Assembly (NCBI RefSeq): GCF_000507845.1
Contig: NZ_KI669454.1
Span: 248,001 to 312,000, forward strand
Length of the DNA: 64,000 nucleotides
Direction of reading: 5' to 3'
Source: Helicobacter macacae MIT 99-5501
GTDB taxonomy: Bacteria; Campylobacterota; Campylobacteria; Campylobacterales; Helicobacteraceae
Of this stretch, positions 54,154-63,601 are shown one piece after another. The notes beneath the pieces were generated by a model. That model was not told the origin of the DNA. It was given only the letters and a program-made list of their open reading frames with translations, and searched no databases. The position numbers were made by a program, and so were the translations under genes. Within the stretch, counting starts at the first letter, position 1, and each line of letters opens with the position of its first letter.

Positions 54154-54157
54154 GCAA

Positions 54158-54178
54158 ATTTGGCGTTTATTGCCAAAA
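54158..54178. terminator. Small hairpin between convergent genes
   Basis: TTTGGC at 54159-54164 pairs with GCCAAA at 54172-54177 across a 7-base loop. It lies 5 bases after the DUF5131 stop, between convergent genes. A-rich flanks on both sides could act as the T-run on either strand, but the stem is short. Confidence 0.35.
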
Positions 54179-54371
54179 ATATATGCGCAAAAAATTCTAA
54201 GACAAAGCAAAATCTCACAAAATTTTTGTCCCCAAAAGTTATTACATTAAATCATTACATTTGCAGAAATGCTTTAATTAGTGTTCGTGCCACAACAAAG
54301 ACTAGGCTAATATTTAAAATGGCTAATGGATTTTTGAAGTTTGTATAAATTTTATAAATCGCTACAAAATC

Positions 54372-56402
54372 TCATAGTATTATGTTTTCATCTATGGCTT
54401 TGGTGTGCATATCATACAAAACTTTGCATTGCTTTGGGGATGGCAAAGGCAGCATTCCATTGACAAATTTTTCTAAAATATCCACTTGCATTTGCGATAA
54501 ATCTAAAAAATCATTCTTTTTATAATGCTCTAACAAATTAAGCCATTTTTCTTTTTCTAGCCTAATCACAAATGATTCTATCTCTATACTAGAATCTAGT
54601 CGCTTTTCTTTTTTAGAATCGCGCAAAATTTTTCTTTTATCATCATTATCCATAAGCAAATCATCGCTTATATGTAAGATAAAATCCTTGTCCTTTATAC
54701 TTTTCCAGCAAAGTTCTTTTTTACACCATTGAGTGATATTTGTGTCATCATCAGGTGGATTCATAATGTTTTCATATACATTTTGCGCGATTGTATCTAG
54801 TGCTTCTAAAAATTTTTTATCAACACATTGATTTTCCCATATTAAAAGGAAGTTTAAATACTGATTGTTTTTGTTGAGATGATAAGACATGTATGAGAGG
54901 GTATAAGCAACGATTTGTGCTCTATATCCTCCGTCATACCATTTGGCGTTTGAAACTAATTTTTCAAGTGCTTTAAAAATAATAATTTTTGCCACAGCTT
55001 CTTTGAAATACATTTCTGTTATATGCAGAGCATCTTTTTCAAGTTGGTTTGTTATCTCTTTTGCAAATTCACTAAAACTATCTTGCGCCCCTTTTGATAC
55101 GATATGTGGCTTTTGTAGCCACACCATTTCACTTTTGGCTAAAAATGTTTTTTCAATAACTTGACTTTTAGGATTTTCAAGCTGAAATTTCTTTTTTTCT
55201 GCTTGAGTGAGGTAGGCTTGCTCGTTTAGATACTCTCCCCTTACTCGCTCATAAAACCAATGTGTGCGTCTTTGCACGCCACCGATAGCAGGAGCATACA
55301 CTCTTTTGGAATAGTCTTTAAATTCTTTGTGGAAAGGACTATTTGAGAAAAAGTCAGATTTATTGACTTTGTTTTGCGTATTTGCATATTCTACGATTTT
55401 TGTAACGAAGTTGTCTTGACTTTTGTCATTAAGGACGATAGAAAGTTTCATTTGGACATACACACTAGAAATATCGCTTTTAGCATTTTTATATGCTGCA
55501 TAGATAGCTGAAGAAGTTTGTCCGCCATTTACGATTTGAAAATTTTGGATTTTTATGATATTGCCTTGTGAATCAATCTCTACACCACTAGCAACCGCTG
55601 TAATGCCATTATTATAAGCAAAAAATTTATGCGGTTCGTATTCTATGGTATTTTTTAGTCCTCTATTTACATTGCCACGAAATTGTAAAAATGTCCTAAT
55701 GTTTCTCTCTAGCAATCTTTGTCCATATTTATCATAAATTTCTACCAAAGTTTTTGCATCCATTACCGCCAAATACGATTCATAATCATCAAAAGAATCC
55801 ACCTTTAGTGCAGGGATTTTAAGCTCTACTTCAAAGTCTGAAGAGGCATTTTGTGAAGTATAGGTTTTATATAAATATTCTATGTCAATCACTAGATGCT
55901 CTATCTCTATATCTTTAAAATGTTCATTTGGAATTTCTTTTAAATTTCTTGTAGCTTTGCCATCGCTTATGAGTAGTAGCCTTATCTTTTTGATTTTATC
56001 TTGCTCTAAATAGTGATAAATTTGATATGCCATAGAATAATGCTCAAATCCCTCCTCCATTTCTTTATAAATCTCTTGGCTACATTTATCCAAAAATGTT
56101 TTTAGCTGTCTAAACTTTGTGCTAATCTCATCTAAATTTAGCGTTTGCAATGCTTCTTCTTGGAAAAATATTTGCGTAATGAGCGTCAAAACCTCTCTTT
56201 CCTCATCATAATCATATCCATATATTTCCATTCCTCTTTTAGTGTATTGGGCTTGTGTATAATTACGCGTAAGTTCTGCGATTTCTACCAAACTCTCACA
56301 AATGTTTTCAAAAAAGCTTTTTGAGTGTGTAAGTCCTCTGCTTTGCGTATCTGTGAGAATGCTTTGTAGTAAATTTTGATGAAACTCTTCTAGACTTATC
56401 AT
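54372..56402 (-). CDS. AIPR-family protein of an Mza-type defence operon
   Basis: The 676-residue protein has the AIPR (abortive infection phage resistance) signature: FFAYNNGITAVASGVEID, then FQIVNGGQTSSAIYAAYKN, and later FVTKIVEYANTQNKVNKSDF. AIPR proteins occur with restriction-like systems and are thought to be effectors. It is the last gene of the four-gene operon. Its ATG overlaps the stop of the DUF4420-like gene (ATGA), and AAAGGAG lies just before. The reading direction is minus, converging on DUF5131. The nuclease-like Cys-Trp-rich C-terminal part (QWCKKELCWKS) is of unknown meaning. Confidence 0.9.
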   Translation of the reverse strand: MISLEEFHQNLLQSILTDTQSRGLTHSKSFFENICESLVEIAELTRNYTQAQYTKRGMEIYGYDYDEEREVLTLITQIFFQEEALQTLNLDEISTKFRQLKTFLDKCSQEIYKEMEEGFEHYSMAYQIYHYLEQDKIKKIRLLLISDGKATRNLKEIPNEHFKDIEIEHLVIDIEYLYKTYTSQNASSDFEVELKIPALKVDSFDDYESYLAVMDAKTLVEIYDKYGQRLLERNIRTFLQFRGNVNRGLKNTIEYEPHKFFAYNNGITAVASGVEIDSQGNIIKIQNFQIVNGGQTSSAIYAAYKNAKSDISSVYVQMKLSIVLNDKSQDNFVTKIVEYANTQNKVNKSDFFSNSPFHKEFKDYSKRVYAPAIGGVQRRTHWFYERVRGEYLNEQAYLTQAEKKKFQLENPKSQVIEKTFLAKSEMVWLQKPHIVSKGAQDSFSEFAKEITNQLEKDALHITEMYFKEAVAKIIIFKALEKLVSNAKWYDGGYRAQIVAYTLSYMSYHLNKNNQYLNFLLIWENQCVDKKFLEALDTIAQNVYENIMNPPDDDTNITQWCKKELCWKSIKDKDFILHISDDLLMDNDDKRKILRDSKKEKRLDSSIEIESFVIRLEKEKWLNLLEHYKKNDFLDLSQMQVDILEKFVNGMLPLPSPKQCKVLYDMHTKAIDENIIL

Positions 56403-57334
56403 AGATTCTCCTTTTGTAAGTTGATTTCCTCGATTCTAAACTCTTCACATTGCAAAAGATTAAGCGAATATTTTACTTTTTGTATGGCACTAGCTATATT
56501 TAGAGGCGTTATCTTGGGGAATTTTTCATTGATAGAAAAAATCATCACATTATCAACAACAAAACTATATTTTTCATTTTCTGTGCTGTTGATATAGCCA
56601 TATTCCAATAATTTTTTGTGAAATAGTCTTTTTATCTCGGGCAAATGCTGTAATTGTCTATCTATGTATAAAATCATATCCTCGCAAGTTTGTCCATTGC
56701 TTGATATGCTTAATCCATAAGCTATAAGGTAAAATTTACTTTTTTCGCTATAAAGTTGCTCTACTGATGAGATTTCAACGATTGCTCCTTTTGAGCTTGT
56801 ATAAGATTTTACCTCTAATGCCTCATCATCAAATATAAAATCTTGTTTATGAAAATCCGCACCTACCCAATGTGAGATGGCATTTTCATATCCTATTTGT
56901 TTGGCGATTATTTCTTTTAGACAAAGCAACTCGCTAAAAAGCCCCATTTGTTTATTGAGAGAAAATTCCACATTTTTGTAAGCCAAAAGAAACTCCCTCC
57001 AATCCTCAAGGCGATTTTGTATAACCTCAAGCAGATTTTCTTGCGTGCATTGCTCATTGTTCGCAGTTTCTACCAAATCATCGCAAAGCCTAGCAAATAT
57101 ACTCCACTCGTCATTATTTTTTAGAGCGATATACAAATCCGTGCCTAAGTGGCTATTTTGATTTTGGACTACCATACCTTTTAGTCGCAATGTCTTTGGA
57201 TTTTTATACGCAAAATCTGTGTGGATATGAAAGGCATATTTTCCTTGCAAATCCACCATATAAAACATATCATACGCTACATTAGCCACTCTTCTATGCG
57301 TGTTGTTTTGCATTTTAGCCCAATGATTATTCAT
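56399..57334 (-). CDS. DUF4420-like PD-(D/E)XK protein of the Mza-type operon
   Basis: The 311-residue product (start ATG 57334, GGAG six bases upstream, 8-base overlap with the Z1 gene; the longer frame from 57367 is less likely) carries the PD-(D/E)XK pattern of this family: GLFSELLCLKEI with the helix Glu, then DFIFDDEALEVKSYTSS with the D and E-V-K catalytic set. It would be the nuclease component. The N-terminus (RRVANVAYDMFYMVDLQGKY) matches the usual DUF4420 start. It is coupled on both sides. Confidence 0.85.
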   Translation of the reverse strand: MNNHWAKMQNNTHRRVANVAYDMFYMVDLQGKYAFHIHTDFAYKNPKTLRLKGMVVQNQNSHLGTDLYIALKNNDEWSIFARLCDDLVETANNEQCTQENLLEVIQNRLEDWREFLLAYKNVEFSLNKQMGLFSELLCLKEIIAKQIGYENAISHWVGADFHKQDFIFDDEALEVKSYTSSKGAIVEISSVEQLYSEKSKFYLIAYGLSISSNGQTCEDMILYIDRQLQHLPEIKRLFHKKLLEYGYINSTENEKYSFVVDNVMIFSINEKFPKITPLNIASAIQKVKYSLNLLQCEEFRIEEINLQKENL

Positions 57335-60035
57335 CAGCATCTCCAAAAGATTCATTATCCTCATCATAATGATTTTCTTCTAGTATTTCTTTTTGTTTTA
57401 CCGAATTTACTACATAATTTATACTTTGGGTTTGATATGAATTGCTATATGGAAAGCACACACCAAACGCTACTATATTATCATAGCATCCCTCTATCTG
57501 CCCTCTTAACTCGATAATATGTAGCATTAGCACAGGTTTTGCAAGCTTTTGATGAATCAACCTTTTTTCACGCCCCTTTTGGTAGTCATCGTTTGCTTTT
57601 TCACGCCTAATGATTTCTTCCACTTCTTGTAATTCTTCCTCTTTTAGCGCACACCTCTCATCTTGTTCAAATGCTGTATTCCTTGCTTTGCTTATGATAA
57701 AATATTTGTCGCTCTCCCCTTGTATCGTCCTTACCGCTCTTTTTATGCTGATTCCACCTACATTGATTTGCGCTCCACCACCTTCAAACATTATGATGTC
57801 CCAAGCTGTGTCTTTTTGCTCTATATAGCTTTTTATCAACTCTATTGGCATCTTTGGTGTGTATTTATCTGCTATGTGAAAATCTTTTAAAAAATTTAAT
57901 ATTTCTTCTTTGTCAATATCTCTTGCTATATAGTTGGATTGTTCTTTGACAAATTTTGTAGATAAGCTCTTCACAAAATTATCTAGCAACTTAAAGTTAT
58001 CTCCTAAAATATCTGTATCTTTATAAATTTTATATACGAATTTTACTAATCCACTGAAATTTATCATACATTGAAATTTTTGGGTATGTCGCATTTTATT
58101 TCTAGCAGTGATTTGCAAAAGACTATCTGGGCAATACTTCACTTCTAAGCCAAAATCTTTTGGCGTTTGTTTGATTCTAGCCATTTCTCTAAACTTATCC
58201 ATAAGCTCATTTGTTGCCTCAATAATTTGTGTAAAATTATCACTCACTTCACTAGGCATATATATTTTGCATAAATCATCATAATTATCTCTATATCCAA
58301 ACCACCGCCCCATTTGCATTAAAGTATCATAAAAAATCGTATTTCTTATAAAATAGCTCACACTTAGTCCCTCCAAAGTAAAGCCTCTAGATAATGCCAT
58401 TCCACCCACAGCTATGACATTTGCAGCTATATCACTTCGATATTCCAAGCGATTTTTACTTGCGGAGTGCTCTTCCTTGACATTTATGGTGTCAATTATT
58501 TCAGTGATTTTGCAAATAATCTCTCGCACTGAAAAATCCTCTATAAATTTATTTTCAATTAAATGACAAAAATCTCTAATGATTTGACTTTGACTTGCCA
58601 AATCATCGAGCTTACCATAAGCCTTAAAATCATCTTTGATTTTTTGGAGATATTCATCGATTTTAAAATAAATCTTATGGTTAGTGGCTACAAAGCGACT
58701 TATATGCACAAGCATACTATTATGTCCCATCTGCCCTCTCAAATGCCTTATTGCACAATTTATGCAAAATACATTTATTGCTTCACAGAGGCTTTTTGGT
58801 AATTTATCTATGATGAGATATTGTGTATGTTTTAGGGGGATTTTATCTGCATAGTCATCAATTTCTACAATGTATTTTTCTTTATTGTCTATAAAAATCT
58901 TTTCCGCACCAAAATAATTGCTTGGAGCATCAAGCGCGTAAATAAAATCGCTTGGGAATAAATCCTTTGATAGTTCATCGTGCCCCAAATACTCATCGTT
59001 TATAAATATATTGGCAAACGGTGTAGCTGTATAAGCTACATAAGAGCTTTTTTCAAAGAGATTTAGAAGTGTTCTTATAAGTTTGTTGATTTTAGTTGGG
59101 TCGTTTTCATCTTTGGTGTTGATAGAAGCATAGTCTGCCTCATCATCAATGACAAGCATAGGGTTGGCTATTGAATTATTATATTGATTTTTGAGCCACT
59201 CAATGACATTTTCCAAAGTCCTGTAATTCTTTTTGATGACTAAAATTATTGGAGTTACAACATTGTCAAAATTGATACCTTGTGAATTTTTCTCTGCATC
59301 TTTTTTGTTAAAATCGCTATTTTCAGTTGTGAGAGATATAGGCATTTTGGCTCTATCATTTTTATCACTAATGCCTACTCCTACTACACTATTTCCAACT
59401 GCATCTTTGCCAATAAAGTATTCATTGATTCTCTTTTGTGTTTGGTTTCTTAGGTTGTTTTTATCGCCAGCTATCACAACGATAAATTTATATCCTGCAT
59501 CAGCTGCTTTGCAAATCAGAGAGGAATAATTCATTGTTTTGCCTGATTGCACATGCCCAACTACCATACCAAAAATCTCGAATCTATTATCGTTTGGATT
59601 GCCTATATTATTCATTACAGAATCTGTATCATCATCTAGTGTTTTTATAACTTCTGGCGGTAATTTTCTACTGATAAATTCTCTAAATCTTGTCGCATAG
59701 TAATTCTTATCCTCTTGTTGTAGTTTTATTTTGATTTTATCCCTCCACCAAGTTGTGTCTCTAGCTTGTTGCTCATCGCCTTGTATGATTACACCTTTAT
59801 CCATTTTGACATTAAACATAGTCTCAAATTCACTAACCATACGACTATAATCATTATCTGTGAGATTTCCTCTCAATCCATATATTTTGGTAAATGCTTC
59901 ATTATTAGAAATTAAATTCTGCGTTTCAGAGACTTTTTCGACAATATCTCCTTTTTCTAGGACATTGCCGTTGTTTTTATATTGATTTTCCAAAACACCT
60001 CTAATAAAATCCTTAACAATCCCATAATCACTCAT
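57327..60035 (-). CDS. Z1-domain superfamily 2 helicase-like ATPase of the Mza-type operon
   Basis: The 902-residue protein is a Z1-domain endonuclease/helicase: Walker A in GMVVGHVQSGKTMNY, Walker B in MLVIDDEADYASIN, motif III in YVAYTATPFAN, and a C-terminal RecA-like half with GGMALSRGFTLEGL and LMQMGRWFGYR. Z1 proteins are found with MutL-like ATPases, DUF4420 and AIPR in phage-resistance operons. Its ATG overlaps the end of the ATPase gene by 8 bases, and its own end overlaps the DUF4420-like start. Confidence 0.93.
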   Translation of the reverse strand: MSDYGIVKDFIRGVLENQYKNNGNVLEKGDIVEKVSETQNLISNNEAFTKIYGLRGNLTDNDYSRMVSEFETMFNVKMDKGVIIQGDEQQARDTTWWRDKIKIKLQQEDKNYYATRFREFISRKLPPEVIKTLDDDTDSVMNNIGNPNDNRFEIFGMVVGHVQSGKTMNYSSLICKAADAGYKFIVVIAGDKNNLRNQTQKRINEYFIGKDAVGNSVVGVGISDKNDRAKMPISLTTENSDFNKKDAEKNSQGINFDNVVTPIILVIKKNYRTLENVIEWLKNQYNNSIANPMLVIDDEADYASINTKDENDPTKINKLIRTLLNLFEKSSYVAYTATPFANIFINDEYLGHDELSKDLFPSDFIYALDAPSNYFGAEKIFIDNKEKYIVEIDDYADKIPLKHTQYLIIDKLPKSLCEAINVFCINCAIRHLRGQMGHNSMLVHISRFVATNHKIYFKIDEYLQKIKDDFKAYGKLDDLASQSQIIRDFCHLIENKFIEDFSVREIICKITEIIDTINVKEEHSASKNRLEYRSDIAANVIAVGGMALSRGFTLEGLSVSYFIRNTIFYDTLMQMGRWFGYRDNYDDLCKIYMPSEVSDNFTQIIEATNELMDKFREMARIKQTPKDFGLEVKYCPDSLLQITARNKMRHTQKFQCMINFSGLVKFVYKIYKDTDILGDNFKLLDNFVKSLSTKFVKEQSNYIARDIDKEEILNFLKDFHIADKYTPKMPIELIKSYIEQKDTAWDIIMFEGGGAQINVGGISIKRAVRTIQGESDKYFIISKARNTAFEQDERCALKEEELQEVEEIIRREKANDDYQKGREKRLIHQKLAKPVLMLHIIELRGQIEGCYDNIVAFGVCFPYSNSYQTQSINYVVNSVKQKEILEENHYDEDNESFGDADE

Positions 60036-61446
60036 CTATCAACCCCTTTCTGTTTTTAAATATTTCAGTTTTAAGCAATCTCTCTATTTCCTCTTGTGGC
60101 AATCCTAGTTGTTTAAGTTTGTAGGCTAGCTCTTCAATCTCTGTTGCAGAAAAACTCATTTCTTGTTTGATATTGTGTGGATTGTGCTGTAACTGTGCTT
60201 GTATAGCTGATATGGGCAAATATGCTTGCAGTCCTTTTATGTATGAGTCAAATAAAAATTTACACTCATCATCTAATGATTCGCTCAAACGCTCATAAAG
60301 TGGGTGTGCTTTATTGATTCCAAAATAAAAGTCTTTGTCATTTGGGATAATATCCCAAAATTTAATGGTATTTTTGTCATTGATTTTTCTACCACGAGTT
60401 GTAAATGGCTTAAAACCATCCTTTAGCACATTTTCTAATATGCGCTTTAAATCTTGCTTTAGTGCTGGCAAGGGATTAGCCATTGACTTTTTCACATCAA
60501 TCCCCCAAAGTTCGTCTTGGTCATTTGATATGTCAATGCGAATCCGAACCAATTTAGAAGCATCACTAGCTTTATAAAGTCCCCACCAAGTCCCATAAAT
60601 AAGCAGTCTATTTGCCCTATACAAATAAAAACCTTGAGATTTTGTGTATCCCTCATCTGTGGCATATCTTTCCCAATCCTCTTTGGATATTTTTGAGTGG
60701 TGTGGCAAAATATATGGAGTGATTTTTATAGAATGTCCAAAAATGGTTATCTTTTCTTGTGCTATTTGGTGGGTAGCACTATGTGTTTCATTAAACGGAT
60801 TAAATGGAATGAGTTTATCGTTGTTAAGGATAATGTTGATTTTGTCAAATTTACTCTCTAAAAAATGGTGAAATACTAGGCAAAGGTGAGAGCGTAACCT
60901 CCCAAGCAATGTAGAAAATGTCTCTTTTTGGTATCTATCAATCTCTTCCCATAGCACCAAAGTGCCACAATCTTGCTTGTTTAGTTTAGCAAACAAAGGA
61001 TTAGCGCAGTATTGACTTAGACTTGGTGTGCGCAAATACCAATCATCTTTTTGCTCTATATAGTCCAAGTCCCATTGTCTAACATAGATTTTAGAATCTT
61101 GCTTCGATATGAGTGTAAGTTTTTTGCATTGCGAAAAAGAAGCTGTTTTAAGCCCTAATCCAAATTTGCCCAAATCTTGCTTATCTCGTTTGTCGTTAGG
61201 ATTTTTTGTCCCAAGCCTCATAGCTTCTATGAGCTCTTCCTCACTCATTCCATAGCCATTATCTAGGATACAAAAAATCATTTTTGGCTCAACAACGCTA
61301 TAAATTTCGATTGTCGTTGCCTTTGCTGTAATGCTATTATCAACAATATCTGCCACAGCAACTTCAAAGGTATAGCCAATGTCTCTTAGAGAATGTATAA
61401 AATTCTTTAGATTTGGCTTTAGGATGTTTCCCTCATTTTCTCGCAT
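60028..61446 (-). CDS. GHKL (MutL/HATPase_c_3-like) ATPase of the Mza-type operon
   Basis: The 472-residue protein has the Bergerat fold motifs in order: VAVADIVDNSITAKA (N box), ILDNGYGMSEEEL (DxGxG), and KFGLGLKTASFSQ (GxG lid), followed by a MutL-like transducer region. GHKL ATPases act as ATP-driven clamps. It is the first gene of the operon. AAGG lies nine bases before the ATG. A 14-base T tract on the coding strand lies 38 bases upstream of the start. Confidence 0.9.
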   Translation of the reverse strand: MRENEGNILKPNLKNFIHSLRDIGYTFEVAVADIVDNSITAKATTIEIYSVVEPKMIFCILDNGYGMSEEELIEAMRLGTKNPNDKRDKQDLGKFGLGLKTASFSQCKKLTLISKQDSKIYVRQWDLDYIEQKDDWYLRTPSLSQYCANPLFAKLNKQDCGTLVLWEEIDRYQKETFSTLLGRLRSHLCLVFHHFLESKFDKINIILNNDKLIPFNPFNETHSATHQIAQEKITIFGHSIKITPYILPHHSKISKEDWERYATDEGYTKSQGFYLYRANRLLIYGTWWGLYKASDASKLVRIRIDISNDQDELWGIDVKKSMANPLPALKQDLKRILENVLKDGFKPFTTRGRKINDKNTIKFWDIIPNDKDFYFGINKAHPLYERLSESLDDECKFLFDSYIKGLQAYLPISAIQAQLQHNPHNIKQEMSFSATEIEELAYKLKQLGLPQEEIERLLKTEIFKNRKGLIDE

Positions 61447-61484
61447 CGCAAACCTTAAATTTCAAATATCTAAGCAAGTATGCC

Positions 61485-61498
61485 AAAAAAAAAAAAAA
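61485..61498 (-). repeat. T14 tract in the promoter region of the defence operon (A14 on plus strand)
   Basis: Fourteen A on the plus strand form a T14 tract 38 to 52 bases upstream of the ATPase ATG, inside the 180-base divergent region shared with the methyltransferase gene. A candidate -10 for the operon (TAGATAT) is 12 bases downstream. Slippage here could tune or switch transcription of the whole system. Confidence 0.7.
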
Positions 61499-61626
61499 CG
61501 CAATGTAAGGCGCAAGTTTTTTTCTAAAATCTGCTTACACTATTTGCACAAATGCTGCCATTTCAAGCTAGTATTTGTGCTTTGAGAAGGCTTAATAAAG
61601 ACTAGGATAACACTAGAGGTGGCTTA

Positions 61627-62034
61627 ATGGATTTTGTGGATTTGTTTGCTGGGGTAGGGGGATTTCATCTCGCGCTACGCCGTGCTATGTCGCAATATGT
61701 GGTAAAATCTCTGCACGCAAGTGCTGATACTGCCACACTTCCCTTGCACCTGCGGGGGGGGGGGGGGGAACTATCTGCCAAATCCACAAACCACGCCAAA
61801 AATGCCAAAATTAGCAAACTTCACGCACGGTGCGTATTTGCTAGCGAAATCGATACAAACGCTAAAGCAACCTATACGCTAAATTTCCCTAGCACTCGAC
61901 TTTTTGGCGACATTACGCAAGAATCCACACAAAAAGCAATTCCAAGTGATTTTGATATTTTGTGCGCTGGATTCCCCTGCCAAGCATTTAGTGTGGCTAT
62001 ACCGCCAAATTCTCTACCAAATGATATTCTTTGA
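61627..62034 (+). pseudogene. Truncated C5 cytosine DNA methyltransferase
   Basis: The 135-residue frame starts as a Dcm-type enzyme: motif I FVDLFAGVGGFHLAL, motif II FASEID, and the catalytic PCQ loop ILCAGFPCQAFSVA. The similarity stops at residue 124 (about 61998), and the last 11 residues come from the complement of the neighbouring DUF3883 gene. All later motifs and the target-recognition domain are absent. It cannot methylate. An insert of about 35 residues between motifs I and II includes a G15 tract. It is divergent from the defence operon and would have been its protecting methyltransferase. Confidence 0.85.
61754..61768 (+). repeat. G15 tract in the methyltransferase fragment
   Basis: Fifteen G encode the GGGG of LRGGGGELS and keep the downstream motifs in frame at this length. 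Such tracts give phase variation of methyltransferases in this phylum. Here the gene is also cut at its 3' end, so switching would have no present effect. Confidence 0.85.
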
Positions 62035-62761
62035 TTTCTTTTTGATATAAAATCTTTTCTGTGAAGCGCAGTGATTCAAGCGGATTTAGAATGCTTTTAA
62101 ATTTTGGGCTATTTTGCAAATCCATAACCGCCACAAGCAAGTAAGTCTCGCTAAATTCTCGCGCTTTTTCAAATTCATTTTGCGTTAGTCGCAGAGTGCC
62201 ACTAGATTCGCGGATTCCTTTGATTTCGCACAAAAATTCATTTTGCGTGGTTTCTACAAAGAAATCATAGCCATCGCCATAAAGCCTAGCGTCCGTGATT
62301 TTACCATTTTGCAAAATCTCAATCTCATTATAATTATGTAAAAAATATAATTCTGCTTCAAGCCCCGTGCTTTGCATTTTTTTAAACTTAGATTCAAGCA
62401 AGGGGCTTACTTTGTGGGCTAATTCAATTTTATACTCTTTTTCTAGCATAAGTTTTACGATATTTGCAAACTCTGCGACATTTTCATCACCAAAAAGTGA
62501 ATCAATCAAGTGCTTTCTATGGATATACGCATTGCCCTTTTGCCACCAGCCTTTGCGTGGATTATCAGGGAAAAAGTAGTCAAACAAATCCATACGATTT
62601 TTTACCACACTTGCAGTTTTGACAATGCTTTTATCTACAAAAAAGTTAAAAAAATCTGTCTTTGTTTTGTAGCCAAACTCTTTGATAAAATCATTATCAA
62701 ACTTTGCTAATCCATAGCCAAGCAAGTTTAGCAACTCATAATTTTCGTGCTTTTGGCTCAT
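61997..62761 (-). CDS. DUF3883-domain protein, probable nuclease
   Basis: The 254-residue product has a helical N-terminal part and a C-terminal DUF3883 domain: GDGYDFFVETTQNEFLCEIK, then LRLTQNEFEKAREFSETYLL and VVA-type end. The Asp of GYD with E-x-K of EIK suggests a PD-(D/E)XK nuclease fold. DUF3883 proteins are common in defence islands. The ATG at 62761 has AAGGG about 10 bases upstream. Its stop codon lies exactly where the methyltransferase similarity ends, so its arrival probably removed the rest of that gene. Confidence 0.75.
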   Translation of the reverse strand: MSQKHENYELLNLLGYGLAKFDNDFIKEFGYKTKTDFFNFFVDKSIVKTASVVKNRMDLFDYFFPDNPRKGWWQKGNAYIHRKHLIDSLFGDENVAEFANIVKLMLEKEYKIELAHKVSPLLESKFKKMQSTGLEAELYFLHNYNEIEILQNGKITDARLYGDGYDFFVETTQNEFLCEIKGIRESSGTLRLTQNEFEKAREFSETYLLVAVMDLQNSPKFKSILNPLESLRFTEKILYQKEIKEYHLVENLAV

Positions 62762-62778
62762 AGCTTAACCCTTGATTT

Positions 62779-62976
62779 ATGAAAAATAATTTTGTGATTT
62801 TATCAAAATTAAAATATTTGCGAAATATTTTAAGACTAAAAGAGGGCGAGATTGCTACGCTAGAGAAGCTAGAAAATTTGGGCTTTGATAGCGTGATAGT
62901 AGAAAAAGAGAGTGAGGGAATCTACCGCATTGACATAATGCCTCTGCGCTCTTATGAGGATTTTATCCAAGTGTAG
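62779..62976 (+). CDS. Small unrecognised protein
   Basis: The 65-residue frame (KYLRNILRLKEGEIATLEKL, then SVIVEKESEGIYRIDIM) has plausible protein composition with a helix-turn and a short sheet. It is divergent from the DUF3883 gene with only 17 bases between their starts, and it lacks a clear ribosome-binding site. I know no family. Confidence 0.4.
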   Translation: MKNNFVILSKLKYLRNILRLKEGEIATLEKLENLGFDSVIVEKESEGIYRIDIMPLRSYEDFIQV

Positions 62977-63003
62977 TTTGGTCTAGATTCTAGATTTCAT
63001 TTG

Positions 63004-63488
63004 CTAGATTCCATTTAGTGGATAAGGACAATACCTGCCCATATCTATACTCTCGTGCCTATCTTTTGGTGGATTATAATACGCCGTTATCACTTCATTT
63101 TGCGTTAGCGAGATGACTATGCAGAGATTTTGCCCTCCTTTATCTGTTTGCATCACTTTATCATCTCGCAAGACTAGCCTTTCATCATAGCCTTTCTCTT
63201 TGTGAGTGTTATTATACTCCACAATCATATTTGTAATCTTTGCCCCCCCCCCCCTAAACTCGTCCTATAAAGCAAATCATAAATATCTTGCTTTTTGAAG
63301 CTGACATTTCTTTGCCTGCATTTCTTGGATAAATGCTTGTCATCAATCGTTGTTTTTGATATATCTAGCTTGCTAAATTTGCTAATCAAAATTTTTAGCC
63401 CCCTCTCACTCATCTGGCTTATATGTCGCTTGATTTGAGTGCGCTTGGCTTTTCTTACATTGCCTATATCATTTTCTGCTTTTAGCAA
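63004..63488 (-). pseudogene. Small toxin-like gene split by a G12 tract, currently out of frame
   Basis: Two frames belong together. The first (63488-63225, TTG start with AAGGAG six bases before it) runs into a G12 tract and stops after GGGGQRLQI. The second (to 63004) continues in another frame as GAKITNMIVEYNNTHKEKGY. With one more G (or two fewer) they join into about 160 residues. The second part (LCIVISLTQNEVITAYYNP) resembles the last strands of BECR-fold ribonuclease toxins, a weak resemblance. The gene is either phase-OFF or a remnant. Confidence 0.6.
63243..63254 (-). repeat. G12 tract at the frameshift (C12 on plus strand)
   Basis: Twelve C on the plus strand lie between the two halves of the small toxin-like gene. 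At this length the reading frame is broken. Confidence 0.85.
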
Positions 63489-63601
63489 GATTTTCTCCTT
63501 TTTTAGATTTTACCCTAGTCATTTTTCCCCTCACTTTTTTGGCTTGATTTTGTAGTATTTTTGTTTATTTATTTGGCTTATCTTGTGGATTATTTGGATA
63601 A

